From positions 25,965,385-26,029,384 of the forward strand of contig NC_088295.1 in assembly GCF_032854445.1 (NCBI RefSeq): 64,000 bases of DNA. The letters run 5' to 3'. The position numbers and the translations under genes were made by a program. Source of the stretch: Liolophura sinensis (lineage: Eukaryota > Mollusca > Polyplacophora > Chitonida > Chitonidae). Under the pieces are notes generated by a model. It did no database searches. It had not been told where the DNA came from and saw only the letters and a program-made list of their open reading frames with translations. Position 1 is the stretch's first letter, and the number at the start of each line of letters is the position of its first letter. Positions 27,801 to 40,600 of this stretch are shown here, in pieces.

Positions 27801-30800
27801 AAGCAGAAGAAAGGCGCCGGTTTGACTTCTAATAACTTCCGACTTTAATCTACACACAAGACTTTCCTCTTTTCAAGGGCATTTGATGGGGCGTAGTACA
27901 CTATATGCCTGCACCATGAAAGAAACTAAAAGTGAGATTGTTCATGGCATACAGTTAATAGAACTTAAAATTTGCACCTCAAACACGCTGTCCTAGATGA
28001 ATAATGCATTCTTAAATCCAGTGTGTGGTTTACCATATATCTCATGTATCATTTTGACAAGTGCTATGTGATACCCCAGAGCGTTAGCGCACAAGAATGA
28101 TACATGATAAAAAATACCAGAATATAGCAGTAAAACAGGCCACGGCTTGATCTCCCTTCAGACTGCTGCCATAGTGACAACCCAGCTGTTTGAGTTTGTC
28201 CCTACTTAATCTACCTGAATGATTCCCTTTCCTCTAATGAAGCACAATCGTGGAACATACAGCTTACAAGCCAGCAAATTCAACCTCAAGGATACGCACA
28301 CTAGTGCAGTATCTATCATAGGCCAGGGAATTGGTATTATTAAACTAGAAGAGGTGACTGGCCATCTAATATCAGTAACACAGACAATAATCCTATTAAT
28401 GGGATGAGAGAAACAGCCATGGCTTTTATTCTCGGGCCCCTGGCCTAGCATCGATGGTTGTACTGCTTTGGATACCGCTTGGCAGAATACAAATGCCGGC
28501 AATTTCACCTTGCTGTCCGTTGGGACTGTCTTGATGTGAGATAGACTTCTATTTGTCATTGGCCTCCAGTGAGGACATTCGTGAAGAGCCTGCCAAAAGA
28601 GCAGATGTGATGAACAATCCTCCCTTGAGGGTCACTTGGCACTGCTATGCCACCACCATGATGACACCTCGGAAAAACAGCCATGGGCCTGCCGTACAAC
28701 CCGATACATACACCAAAACAATACAATTACCACCCCCATCAATCTTACCCTGAAAAAAAAAACCCAATACAAGTCAAGACATGCATGGTACTGAAGATAT
28801 TTATCTTCATTGTGGCAAAGGCATGCTGTAACGCCCAGCAATGTAGACATAACCAGATGTCTGGCAAACTAATACTGAAGTCACCAAACTCGCATCTTTG
28901 TATCCCAATGTAACAAAAATCAATACTATTTCTTCCATACATTGACAGGAGTGTTTCAAACCCAGAAAGCTATGTTACAGGCTTCAATGTCATAACAACA
29001 AAGAAAAAGCTGATTCAAATCGATCCCTATTGGGCAGAAATCTAGACCTTCATGGAAAACAAATAAGGTTATTGTATGAAAATTTTATATCTGACTGTTC
29101 TATCAACAAAATCAGCTATCCTTCAGCTGGCTTGTGGACAACTATCACAAAAACTGTACTACATGACACTTGATACAATATAATTTAATATATAGACTTA
29201 AAACAATGCTAATAAACAAAGACACTTTAATTCAGATACTATAGTACATGACTATATGTATATACATGTAGATTTAATAGTTTATGATTCATCATTTATC
29301 TCATAGAGATCTCCAAAGCAATCTTTGTAAAAACGATATTAACATGGTGTATAAAAGAATAAATATGCTCGGAAATATTCCAACCAGATTAACAGAGGTA
29401 TATAGACATCACTGTTTTAATGCCAATTCCTAATAATTGGTTTAATACATGTGAGCATGAGACTTTATCTACAAAACTTTTCAACAGCTATTCAGTGCCA
29501 AACAAATAAATGAAATCCGGATAAATATGGAATGTTTGATTTGCTTTGTAAATAGTTCATTTACATGAAATCATGATGAACAAAGAATGTTCATATTTTT
29601 TTTTTATTCAAAATGAAGTCTCATACAAACATCCATACTTTAAAGTGACAGCAAAATCAAAAACCTTCATAAACAATCTTAGTAAAACTTATACAAGCCT
29701 TTCAACTCTAAAATTTTGCATTAATATTTCTTGGCTAACAAACACAATTACGTCCATCTTTCATTTTATACATAATCATGTACAACATGTACATTATACG
29801 GTTATGTTTAACCAATTGTCTTCTGTAAATTCATTTTTTCTGTGTAATAAAACATGGAGCAAGAAAGACATACAAATATGCATGTAAAATAAATGTTATT
29901 ATAATTCAAAATGATTGCTAGTTCGGAAATTTATTGCAATGTTAGTAATTGAAATAGAGAACAGCTGACTCACACTGGATGCCTTTTTCCAGATGTGTAG
30001 GATGGACAGAGGAAAATACTGAGGGCAAGGACGGAAAAAAACAGCAAAAAAAAAAAAAAAAGAAAAAGGAAAAAAGGCAGTTTTCAAAACTAACATATTT
30101 AGCACTAGCCCATATCAAGAACTGATATCACAGATGACGTGATATCAGTTGTATCTCTGGCATGACAGTAGCAGTACTTAACATCCCTCGTAATTTGATT
30201 ACAAGAACAAAAGATATTTTGCTTTGAACATCTATAATACATCCTCAGGCACAGTCCATAGCGGCAATCTGCCAAATAGTCTGGCAATCTCATCTAACAC
30301 AACGTCGCTCAATAATCTTTCAACAATTACCTGAATATATATACACATTAGGCTAATGAAGTACGGAAACTAATATCCCTAAATAAAGAGAATGTCAGCA
30401 GAGCCCCAATTCTATACCCTACCTTCAGAGATAATGTCTTGAAATAATGCAGAATATACATATATTCCACATCAAGGTGGAAAGAAATCACTAATCATTA
30501 TGAAAGCACATAATAATGAGTCTGGCATATGGAAAGATAATGATTATTTCAACCTTTTCTTAGTCTTAATTCCAGAGGCACAAGGAAATCCACCCCCTAC
30601 CCCCACTCCCAACGCCCAGTTATATATCAAGTTTACATACAAGGCCAGCCAAACCCCATCATATTATTACCATGTATAATTGAAAAGTTTGCCAACATAA
30701 ATATATACTGTATAGTATAATGTACAATGTATATGTCTCCAGAAATGAGAAGATGAAATATGAAACTTACAGCAGACTGACATGTAATCTAGGAGAGTGC

Positions 30801-32295
30801 TCGGAAGAAAATACATACACATATGCACACAAAGATATCACAAACAAATAATGATGATACAATAGAAAGTATTCCAAAAGTCATACTGGACCCCAAAAAT
30901 AAAGATCAATGTACTTATAGTAATGCTGCATGTTTCATATTTTTAGTCCTTTCATTCACATGCTAGATTGTTAACCTTGTTGATCTTCCATCAATATAAT
31001 TTGCTGGCAGGATTCCACTGCGTTATGTACATGCAAACATGGAAATCAATGTGAAATTTCATACCTAATCTTTTTTTTATTAGAGTGACAATCTTGAGTT
31101 GAGAAGAAGCCCTCCGGATATGAAAGGCTAGTTCCTACAGAAACCCCCTGACCCTACTATACCACCAAAGTAATCATTGTATGTTCCCTGTAGAAACTGC
31201 TCAAAGTAAAAGACAACTATCGACAAACAAAAATTTCAGAGTTACATGACTTGTTCTCTTGCCAAAGTAATTTCACCAATTGGATTTCTCAAAGCAGTTA
31301 GAAAAACAAAGTCGGCAGCAAAGGAAAGAGTCACAGACAGCAAATGAAGGTAGGTGCCATTTGAAAACTTCAACCAGGTTTCCATGGAAACCTGCAAGCA
31401 AACACTGTCTGGTTTCATACAGTTCCAGGATAGGCAATTCCCTGGTAACAAATGAAGAGGATTAGTAGAAGAAAAAAAAACCCAGGGTGTTGATTACACT
31501 GTAAAATTGCTATCTAAATCGCGCTCAACTGCTTCCTGACGTGTCTTGGCCAATATCTGACAGAAAAGGACTGGAATTCACTCAAAACATCATGTCACAA
31601 CACCTGAGTGGTATAACCTTAAGGAAATCATCAAAATTTCATTTGGGCAATTCCATAAAAAAGGCACACTTTCCCACAATGTACTCTGAACTTCTCCTTT
31701 TGATTGCTCAATGAAGAAAGCAATCTCTGGCAAGCTTGGCAGAAAAAACAGGCTACCACTAATGAGCAACATGGACATCACATACCACCTCTGACAACTA
31801 AATTAGCTGGCTAAAAAAAGAAGTTCTAAAAACAATGGACATCCAACTGTCAATACTTATCAGCATTAGAAGATCTTCAGGGATTAAACCAGCTTTAACT
31901 GGCTCCATGTTAAGCCAGGAGTGGATTTTATAGTGGCATACATCTCTAGATGTGTTTAGCTTGAGGTTTGGTTGATGGCAGCAATAACCCAGGCAACAGA
32001 GCAAAAGGCTTGTGAAAGGATGACAATACAATCCCTTATGAGAACAACAAAAAATGTATTTTACCCCAAAATGTTCGTGATGCCTTATGATGCAATAAAT
32101 AAGGTTCTACACTGACTAGGACATATTTCATTTGAGAGCGAGTAGTCTGTGTATTCTCTGACATGGCTGATTTCCGTATCAGGTGAGTTGGGTTAAACAG
32201 TCTTAAAATATAAAGTCTTGTTGTGTATCTCAACAATGTTACCATATTATTAATAATTAACATTTAAAATGTGTGTTAATTGAAAAAATTTAAGC
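24825..32295. other. 7.5-kb stretch without a recognised gene
   Basis: AT-rich DNA with poly-A and (AAAT)n runs (27255-27300, 30040-30060). Open frames on either strand lack domains. No exons of the missing COPS3 C-terminal half could be recognised here. Confidence 0.4.
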
Positions 32296-34548
32296 TTAAA
32301 AATATAGCTGCTAAAGCAGCGATGCCCGGGTTCAAGCCGATATTGCTGGCCTATACGGTGTCACTTTCGGTTACCTTAATGGTGTCCATGCATAGGTACA
32401 TAACCAACTTAAATAGAAAGCCTACATTCTTCATCATCATTACCGCAATGTAAGTACACTGTATAGCATATATATGTAGATGTGCTTAACACAGTAAATT
32501 AGACAGTAGGCGTCCATGTCCCTTCTTTTTCAACACAGCTTAACGATTTTCAGCACACATAGAGTACATGTGCAGTGCTTTGCACTCAGCCATTTTCAGC
32601 TTTACAGCTGTGAGGGTTTTCTCTCACCAGACCCACAAATATGGTGGAAATTGCGCTTTTTCGCATTTTGATGGCAATTTGCAGCAAAACTGTACGTCGC
32701 TGGAAAGAAATAAGACCGGATTCGTGATCAGGACGACAAACTATGTCAGGCAGCATGCTGACAATGTTCGTACGTTCATCCTAGTCGTAAATGCATTTAA
32801 AATGCATCATATAACATGGGGACGTCAAAGTGTGAAATATGGCAAATCAACCTTTGGACAATTTTTCAAGCACTGCAACTCCCACATTTATAAAGACACT
32901 TCAACGATTTTCCGCATGTATGCAGTTCACATATAGCCCTTTGCACTCAGTCATTTTTAGCTCCACACCTGCTGCAGTTTTTCTGCAGTCATTCGCATTC
33001 CCACGAACAGATGGACGAGCTTGATGATGCTATGCTATGCCCAGTGAAAAACGGTCATTACTTGGCAGACTAGCCCGCTTTTTGTAAGAAATAACGCAAA
33101 AACATGGCCCATGTAACAGCAAGTTTGTACTTCCACGTCTCAATCCACGACCTGCCATGCACACAGACTGACTCCCCTACTGACGCCTTGGCCGTTGTCA
33201 GAAAGCCAGCACCTGGACCACGACACACGTCAATATCTGTCAATCATGGTGGCCTGGTTAGCGTTTATTAAAGAAGACAGGGTCTGTGCAAAACAAAGTT
33301 TTAGAAATGAATGCACAACATACACTGGTTGAGCCAATCGCAACTGCAGTGCAAACCAGACAATTGAGAGAACATACATATAAGACATATTTTCAGCCCA
33401 CATAGAGTACATGTATAGCGCTTTGCGCTCAGCAGATTTTCAGCTTTACAGCTATAAAAGTTTTCAGTCACTTGACCTGCAAACATGGTGGAAATTGCGC
33501 TTCTTCGCATTTTGATCGCAATTTGGGACAAAAATATATATCGCAGAGCAAAAATAAGACCGGATTCGTGATCAGGAGGTAAAATTACGTCAGACAGGAT
33601 GTAAAAATCACCAAATTCAAATTTATCGTTTTCCCCTGACGTCATATCACATGTATTAGTCAAAGCCTAATATGCAAAAATATTGCATCCTTTTTCTGTC
33701 CAAATAGCCTCCATGGAACGCTTGTTATGTGTGCTAACTTTGAAGTCAATTGGACTTTGCGTTTCAGAAAAAATTGCTGTCAAATAATTGTACTTTAGCC
33801 CAAACTGGCCGCCAGATCACGTGACTCAGGTCACTCAACTTTTCACTCATAAGAGCACACCTCCTGGTCTATCACATGCCAAAGTTTCAGGCATTTTTGT
33901 TGAGACATTTTAGCTGTAGTAAATTTTCTATTTTGAAAAATGAAAAAATGGCAATTTTTTTTTGGCATGTACTACTTCCGGTTTGGTGGCGTCATTTCCG
34001 ATTGTGTAAAAGTTTTCTACTTGCTTTGCAATGATGCTAGGCCTTATGTTTGCATCTCTAGCTTCACTGGTTGAGGAGATATGCCCATTTGAAGTTTTGA
34101 TGATGTCACTTCTGGTTTTGCAAAAATTGCATATTCGGAATCAGCGTCCAAAACTGCATCAGATAGGACTATATGCCAGACCATATCTTTGGAATTGTTG
34201 AAATTATTAGCAAAAACTGATTTTTTGGTCACATTTTCACCCAATAGCGAGCTTCTAAAATTTTCGAGGAAAGTTCTCGTTCTCAAACTTAACGAGCCTA
34301 GGTTTTGTGCAACTGCATTTCAAATTTCAGCTCATTCGCATTAGCAGTTCTGTAGAAGATTTTTTTTAGGTTTTGAACAAAATCCAAAATGGCCACCAAG
34401 TCACGTGACCTCATCTGCCCAAAAGCTACGATGCACAACTTCAAGTCATACTGACAAACATGTTAAAATGTCATAAAATTCAGACTAATAGTTTTCTCTA
34501 GAAACGAGTCACAATTTTGGTGAGAATAAAAATAATAAAAACAAAAAT
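32296..34548. repeat. hairpin-capped non-coding repeat, unit 1
   Basis: It starts at an AT-rich junction and a perfect 6-bp-stem hairpin (32307-32320, GCTGCT/AGCAGC), then 'gatgcccgggttcaagcc'. It carries internal copies of a roughly 100-bp block ('attttcagctttacagct' ... 'ttttgatggcaatttgcag') at about 32590 and 33425, then a second half matching 35310-36060. It ends in a (AAT)n/AAAAAC tract. There are no conserved long frames, so it is non-coding and unclassified. Confidence 0.8.
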
Positions 34549-36130
34549 ATAGCTGTCAGAGACAGCGATGCCGGGGTTCAAGCCAGTAGGGCCGGTATGT
34601 GCATGTATCGGCGCATATACAATAGATGTGGATCCCTGTGCACTAGAAACATACCTAAATAATAAGGCTAGCCAACAAACTCATATTTTGTTTGACAACT
34701 GATGTATGATAGCCGTTTTGTGACCTCCATGTAGATGCAGTATTTTTGGGGGTAGCTCAAAGATTTTTAGCACACATACAGAACATGTATAGCATTATAA
34801 CAGCTTTAACAGTTTTGTGTCAAGTCATTCGCAAAAATGGCGGAAAATGTGACTTTTTGCACTTCGACCGCAATTTGCAACAAAAATATGCATCGTAGCA
34901 AAGAAATAAGATCAGATTTGTGATCAGGACGTCAAACTAGGTCGGGTAGCTGGCTGTCAACATTTCTACTTTCATCTTAGTCATAAACGCATTTATAATG
35001 CATTGTATAACATGGGGACGTCAAAGTGGCAAATATCATAAATCAGCCTTTGAACAATTTTTCAAGCACTGCACGTCCCACATTTAATTCCGCACACACA
35101 GAGTCCACACATAGCCCTTTGCACTCAGCCATTTTCAGCTTTGCAGCTATAGCCATTTTGTGTCACGTGACTTCCAAAAATGGGGGAAAATTGCAACTTT
35201 TCGCACTTTGATCGCAATTTGCGACAAAAATGAGATGATGTCACTTCTGTTTCCGGTTTTTTCCTGACATATTGCATTCTGCCTCTGTCAAAATAATTCT
35301 CAGGCAACAATTGTTCCATGTAGAGAATGTCAGGTCAATCGGATGTTAAGTTCAGAAGAAAATGCAACCCAACATGGCGGCTGGGTCACGTGACCTGGGA
35401 CACCTAAACTTTTATTCATATAAAAAACAGTCCCCACTCCTATTACCTAGTTAAATTTCACACATTTCTGCCATGCTAATTTAGCCGCAGAAGTTTTTCA
35501 ATTATGAAACTTGTAATAATAGTCATTTTCGTTTTGGGATGTACTACTTCCTGTTTGCTGACATTACTTCCTGTTATGTCAAATTTCTCTTCATGCCTTG
35601 GGATGATGTTAGGGGTTAAGACTGCGACTGCAGCTTCATTGGTTATAGAGATATTCCCATTTTCAGTTTTGATGACGTCACTTCCGGTTTCCCAAAATTA
35701 GCCTATCTGGACTCAGCGTCCAAAACTGCATCAGGCAGGACTATTTCTATGACATCATCTTTAAAAGTGTAGAAGTTATTAGCAAAAAACAAATTTTTCG
35801 GTCACATGACATATTCACCCAATGAATGTACCTAGGCTTAGTGCAACTACAGTTTAAATTTCAGATCAATCCCATCCGCCATTTTGCAGAAGAAGAGTTT
35901 TAAAGGTTTTGAACAAAATCCAATATGGCCGCCAAGTCACATGACCCTATCGGCCCAAAAGATTCAATGCACAACTTCAAGGTATGCAGATAAACATACA
36001 AAAATTTCATAAACTTTGGCCTAACCGTTTTCGCTAGAAAGGCGTCAAAGTTTTGCAGAGAATAATAATAATAAAAACAAATAATCCTAACAGATACAAT
36101 AGGGATTCAAGCCTGAATGGCTTGAACCCC
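34549..36130. repeat. hairpin-capped non-coding repeat, unit 2
   Basis: This is a head-to-tail second copy: the same opening hairpin position (34552-34566, GCTGTC/GACAGC), roughly 100-bp blocks at about 34795 and 35130, and the second-half homology. It closes with a 12-bp-stem hairpin at 36102-36130 (arms GGGATTCAAGCC and GGCTTGAACCCC, one mismatch) followed by TAATAATA. Confidence 0.8.
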
Positions 36131-36230
36131 TAATAATACGAACAGATACAATATGGATTCAAGTCTGAATGGCAAGTAGTTGACAAGTAGGTTGACTATC
36201 GTAAAATGAATGGCTTGAACCCCTAATTAT
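36131..36230. repeat. duplicated, interrupted terminal hairpin
   Basis: A second copy of the terminal segment ('aacagatacaatatggattc' ... 'aatggcttgaacccctaatt') is split by about 40 bases. Those include a 30-base sequence also found at about 36394-36422 in the flank. Confidence 0.7.
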
Positions 36231-37390
36231 AAGTACACAGAATACAAATGTAGAATCTCTGCCCCATAACCATCGCACCAACTTTTACTTGATTACTTCT
36301 TCAAATTTCTTGTGCCAAAACTTTCACACCAATTGAACACTAAGTTTCTCTTCAGCAATTTGAAGTCCACAGTTGTCATTTTCCCCTCTTTAGGTTGACA
36401 AGTAGGTTGACTATCGTAAAATGTTTTTATTACCTTTTCAACATGTACCAAGTAAAGAAACAGGGCATACCCACATAATGACATCCAGCGATTCTTGCTG
36501 TCAACTTTTGATGGAAATTGCTACCCCAATTGTGTCCCTCACAAAACAAGCTCAATTTCTATCACTGCATGTCTTGCAGAAAGGATCCTGATCTTGAACT
36601 ATATTTGATCAGCTGTAATTCATGGCAAAGATCAGAATGAATATTCCTGGCTGTCATGTTTCCTGGCTATCTGGGATGCTAATACAACTTGCTGAACCCA
36701 TCAAAGACTGGAAGTTTCCAAGCTTTGTCTTCCCATACTGACAATATCAGTGCATATACCACATGTTTGGTCAATGAACTTGAAATGGAAATGTATTTAC
36801 AAAGCTGTATGCCTCATAGATAAAATACTGCAAAATCACTTGTACACGTTTTTTACTCAAAACCATGAGGTGTATCTGTTCTGGTTATTCCACTCATACT
36901 GTCAGACGATGAGAAATTTTTGAAGCCTAAAAAAACTGTCAGCATCAGTGTAGCCTGACTTACGTCACATAAAAAAATTGTATGTACAACATGATGTACG
37001 TGTATATTATATGCAATGAAATTCCAGAGTACATATGCGTGTAACATGCTATCAAGTACAGTAATGTACATGAAAATAGTACAGAATGTTTGTAATTATT
37101 AGCCAGTTCCAGCAAACAAGTCCTCCTGTTTTCTCTTAATTCACTACTCTATTACTATTTTTCAGTATTCATGGATACAGCTGCACGTCTGAAATTGAGT
37201 TGGTCATGAATGAGTTGTCTCCCTGTAAACGGAACACACTGTAGGCTGTATTTATAGCCTGAAAACTTGTCAGGATTCAACTGAGAGAGATTCCAATTTT
37301 TATTCTTTTAATAAATCAGTACATCAAGCACCTGAAATAAATATATAAGTGCCTGTTACAAAGGAGGCCAATAATCTGAAAGTCATGATT
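36231..37390. other. no recognised gene
   Basis: Unique-looking AT-rich DNA between the hairpin-capped repeats and COPS3. A minus-strand stop-ending frame near 36851-36930 after a pyrimidine tract resembles a terminal exon, but its phase does not fit COPS3 exon 7. Confidence 0.35.
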
Positions 37391-37395
37391 TATAC

Positions 37396-37568
37396 ACACA
37401 TACACTTAAACAAAGGTGGCCAGAAATAAGGTGGTAGGAAACTGGGCATACCTTCCCACGACCAGAGAGGAAGTCAGCATGTGTGGGGCTTGAACTCGCA
37501 GTGACTGCATTGGTGAGAGGCTCCTGGTCAAGAGTTACTGGTTGACCATGTAAATTTCTTAGCTCCAT
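37396..37568 (-). mobile_element. SINE, family A, 3'-shortened
   Basis: A reverse copy with the tRNA-like head at the right: 'ggcttgaactcgcagtgactg' and 'cattggtgagaggctcctgg'. The AAAT tail is missing. Confidence 0.7.
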
Positions 37569-37625
37569 AATAGCCCAAGCCAGATATAGGCAGTGTACCT
37601 TTCACAAGCATAGACAAATACTTAC

Positions 37626-40600
37626 CACTTCATAGAAGTACAGTGCTCTGTCGTAATCTTTGAGGGCAGTGTAGATCATTCCACCATAGTAAAAGTATAG
37701 CAAGAAATCTTTAGCTTCATAGTGACCTCCCTGGAAGAAACAAGATATGTTCCCACATTCAACTTGATCTCATTGTTTTTTTTTTTTTTTTGTTGTTTTT
37801 CTTTTCAACAGGACTGATATTGGGTGAACTAAAGGAAGCTAGACTGAAACATGGAATTCATTAGTCGAGTGTCAGAGGTTAGAGGACTGTTTGAGTGATT
37901 GGTGTTTAACGCCACATTCAAGAATGTTTCCCATATGACAGGAATCAGGTTGATGGGTGGAGCAAACCACTGGCATTTGCCACATACATGTACCTGACAG
38001 CCTTGTAACTTGTGGTCTAAGTTGAAACAACTATAGCAGGATACATCAAGAGAAGCAGTTTAGATGGCTTGGTCAGTGAATGAAATGTAATTATTAAAAA
38101 CATACTTGTCTCTGGAGGTTAGTTTAAATTTCACAAAACAAAGAAAAAAAACATGCAGACACTTCTGAAACAAATTTTACATTCTGAAACCAATTTTAAG
38201 TTCCTACAAATTTTCATTTTCTAAGTTCCTACAAATTTTTGGGATTCTAATTCTCTGTAAAAGACTGTCATATAAGGCAGGCCTTGATATCTTTGTTACT
38301 ACTCATTAATTTCACAGCTAGAAGATAACTTCTGTGAAATCAATACCTCAGTTTGCATCATGACATTGTTAACATCTTCCAGTTTTGAAAACAAGACAAG
38401 TGTATCCATATAAAAACACATGAAAGATTATATATTGATTTAATATACACTGAATGAAACTGCAGTCTTTAAACTGTTGGAGTAATTGAGGGAGAAAACA
38501 TTTTATAAGACATAAACTCACTTCTTTGCTGATATCCGTCACATCCGTGGCCAGAAAGGGTAAAGCCGGTTTAAAGGTCTTGGCCAACAGGCACAGCTGC
38601 ACATCAGGAAAATGTCACACAAACTCACATCAAAGGGAAATACATGTTTGTGATGATATGTACATGTTATACTAGCAAATCTGTAAGGTTTATTCCTTGG
38701 TTGAGGTGCCATTTTTTGGTTCAAATAATAGCTGCATTAAATGTGTTTGCTACATTCCAAGCTCCCCCAAAGAACAACTTTAAAATTGCATGTGTTTCAG
38801 TTTGTCATATGAACTTGCTGAATATCTTAACAGAATTGCAAACAGGATCAACTTTGTTACATACAATTTGCACCACTGAAATAAAATTGAATGACCGTTC
38901 TGTTAAACTGTGCAAGACAGCGTGAAAACATTGTGCTGTGTGAACATTAAATAATTTGATGTTCAGCCCACCTTACCTGGCATAAATCAGCATGGACAGA
39001 TGTTAACTGGGCTGGGTGAAGCTGGATTTTACTAATAGCTTTTTCCAAAATTGAGATTCCCCGAATGGGCTGAAATCAAACAGTATTCCATAGAAGATTT
39101 GTACAGCTGTTCCATTGTTGCATGTATTTAAGAAATCATAAAGTCTGCCACTATAAATACATAGAAAAAAATGATACAGGACACACTTATCACAGAAAAA
39201 TATGTAAAATATTCTATAAAGTTTTGAATGCTGAGAAGATGAAATTCAGGATTAGGATATGGCACTGACGGACAATTCATTCCAAGCAGCCATGTTGCAG
39301 AAGCCCTTATGAACTTGGCCAATCACTAGCGCTGAAATTGTTACGTGATAATTGGCTGTCACGTCAAAAAACGTATTAGCTCTCGGTTGTCAGCGTAGTT
39401 TCTTATAGTGGAAAGACAGATACTGATGCAATAAATTGGATTTTGCGGTTAGTTTAAGTGTTGAACTGATGCATTTTGGGCCATACACTTATGGTCAAAG
39501 AGAGTCAAAGCTTGAAGAAAAATATTGGGGCCTTGCATTATTTTGCCTTAGCAAAGTCAGATTCATTATGAAACTATCTTTCCAACCTCTGAATGAAGGA
39601 GTTTGTTATCAATCAGAAGGTCCTGATATGTTCGGTAAATTCAATGCAGCGAGCTAGATCAAATGCTTAGATCCATGCCAGACGAGGAAGAGCAGGACTG
39701 CTAAAACACAACACTTGTTTCCACGAACATCGCTCTGACCTAGCGCCAAACTGAAAGAAACATCAGCTCTTTGAACACGTAACAGAGCTGATACTCTTTG
39801 GTTGGGTATCAGGAGATTTTGTTTCTATTTCGTCACTGTCACATGGTTAAGTACCAATGGGAGAGCTCCTAGGTTTTGTGACGTCACTCTAGATAACTAT
39901 AACATGGCAAAATGGCAACACCAAATGAGTGGCTCGGTACTGACAATTGTTTTATAAATTGACTATTTATTTTGTTGATGAGCGGAGTAGAATTTTTTAT
40001 ATATTATAAAACATTTCCAGGAATACTACTTTATTAATTCATTCAGCTTTATTGGCTGACTTTATGTTCACTTCAATGTAAGACGAATACTTAGGTTGAA
40101 GCATAAGTATAGCAAATATCATGTAAATCCAAAGTCATCAGTGTCTAACAGCAACATAACTCTGGTTCAGTATTATAAGTCTCACAATGATTTGAAAAAA
40201 AATAATTAATAAAAATATAAATAAACGCTATGTGTAGCAATTTCCATGGTATAAAAGCAAAAGTATTCATTCTGATCATTTTCATATGTTTGTACATGAA
40301 ACTAGTGAGTCTACAGAAAAAAGCACTAAAGACATACCTGTTTCTTTTCCACCAGGCTGTGTGTGAACTTGTGACACAATTCAGCATCTGTGGTACAAGA
40401 AACAAATGCGATCAGAAGTGTTTAGTTATTGGTCATTGTCAGCACAATGCAAGTGACCTTCATGTTAGACTATAGAAGAGTGCGAGTACTGCCTCTTCCC
40501 ACCAAACAATGACAGCAGAAAAATCTAGAAAATTCCCTATCCAAAATGAGGTTGAACTTTCATCTCAGATGGCCTAGTGATGTACAAGCAAGTAAATGAA

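Noticed and set aside
28206-28559. 117-residue minus-strand frame with a possible donor at its end
   Set aside because: No domain, mixed hydrophobicity typical of chance, and no acceptor or homologous motif.
31298-31349. Gln/Lys-rich open segment between AG and GTAGGT on the plus strand
   Set aside because: Short, low-complexity and without a recognisable partner exon.
32568-35701. Several 60-120 residue frames in the hairpin-capped repeats
   Set aside because: They are not shared between the homologous copies and are broken differently in each, so they are not under coding constraint.
36851-36930. Minus-strand segment after a pyrimidine tract ending in a stop, resembling a COPS3 last exon
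   Set aside because: Its open phase does not follow exon 7 (which ends in phase 0), and the peptide does not resemble known COPS3 C-termini.
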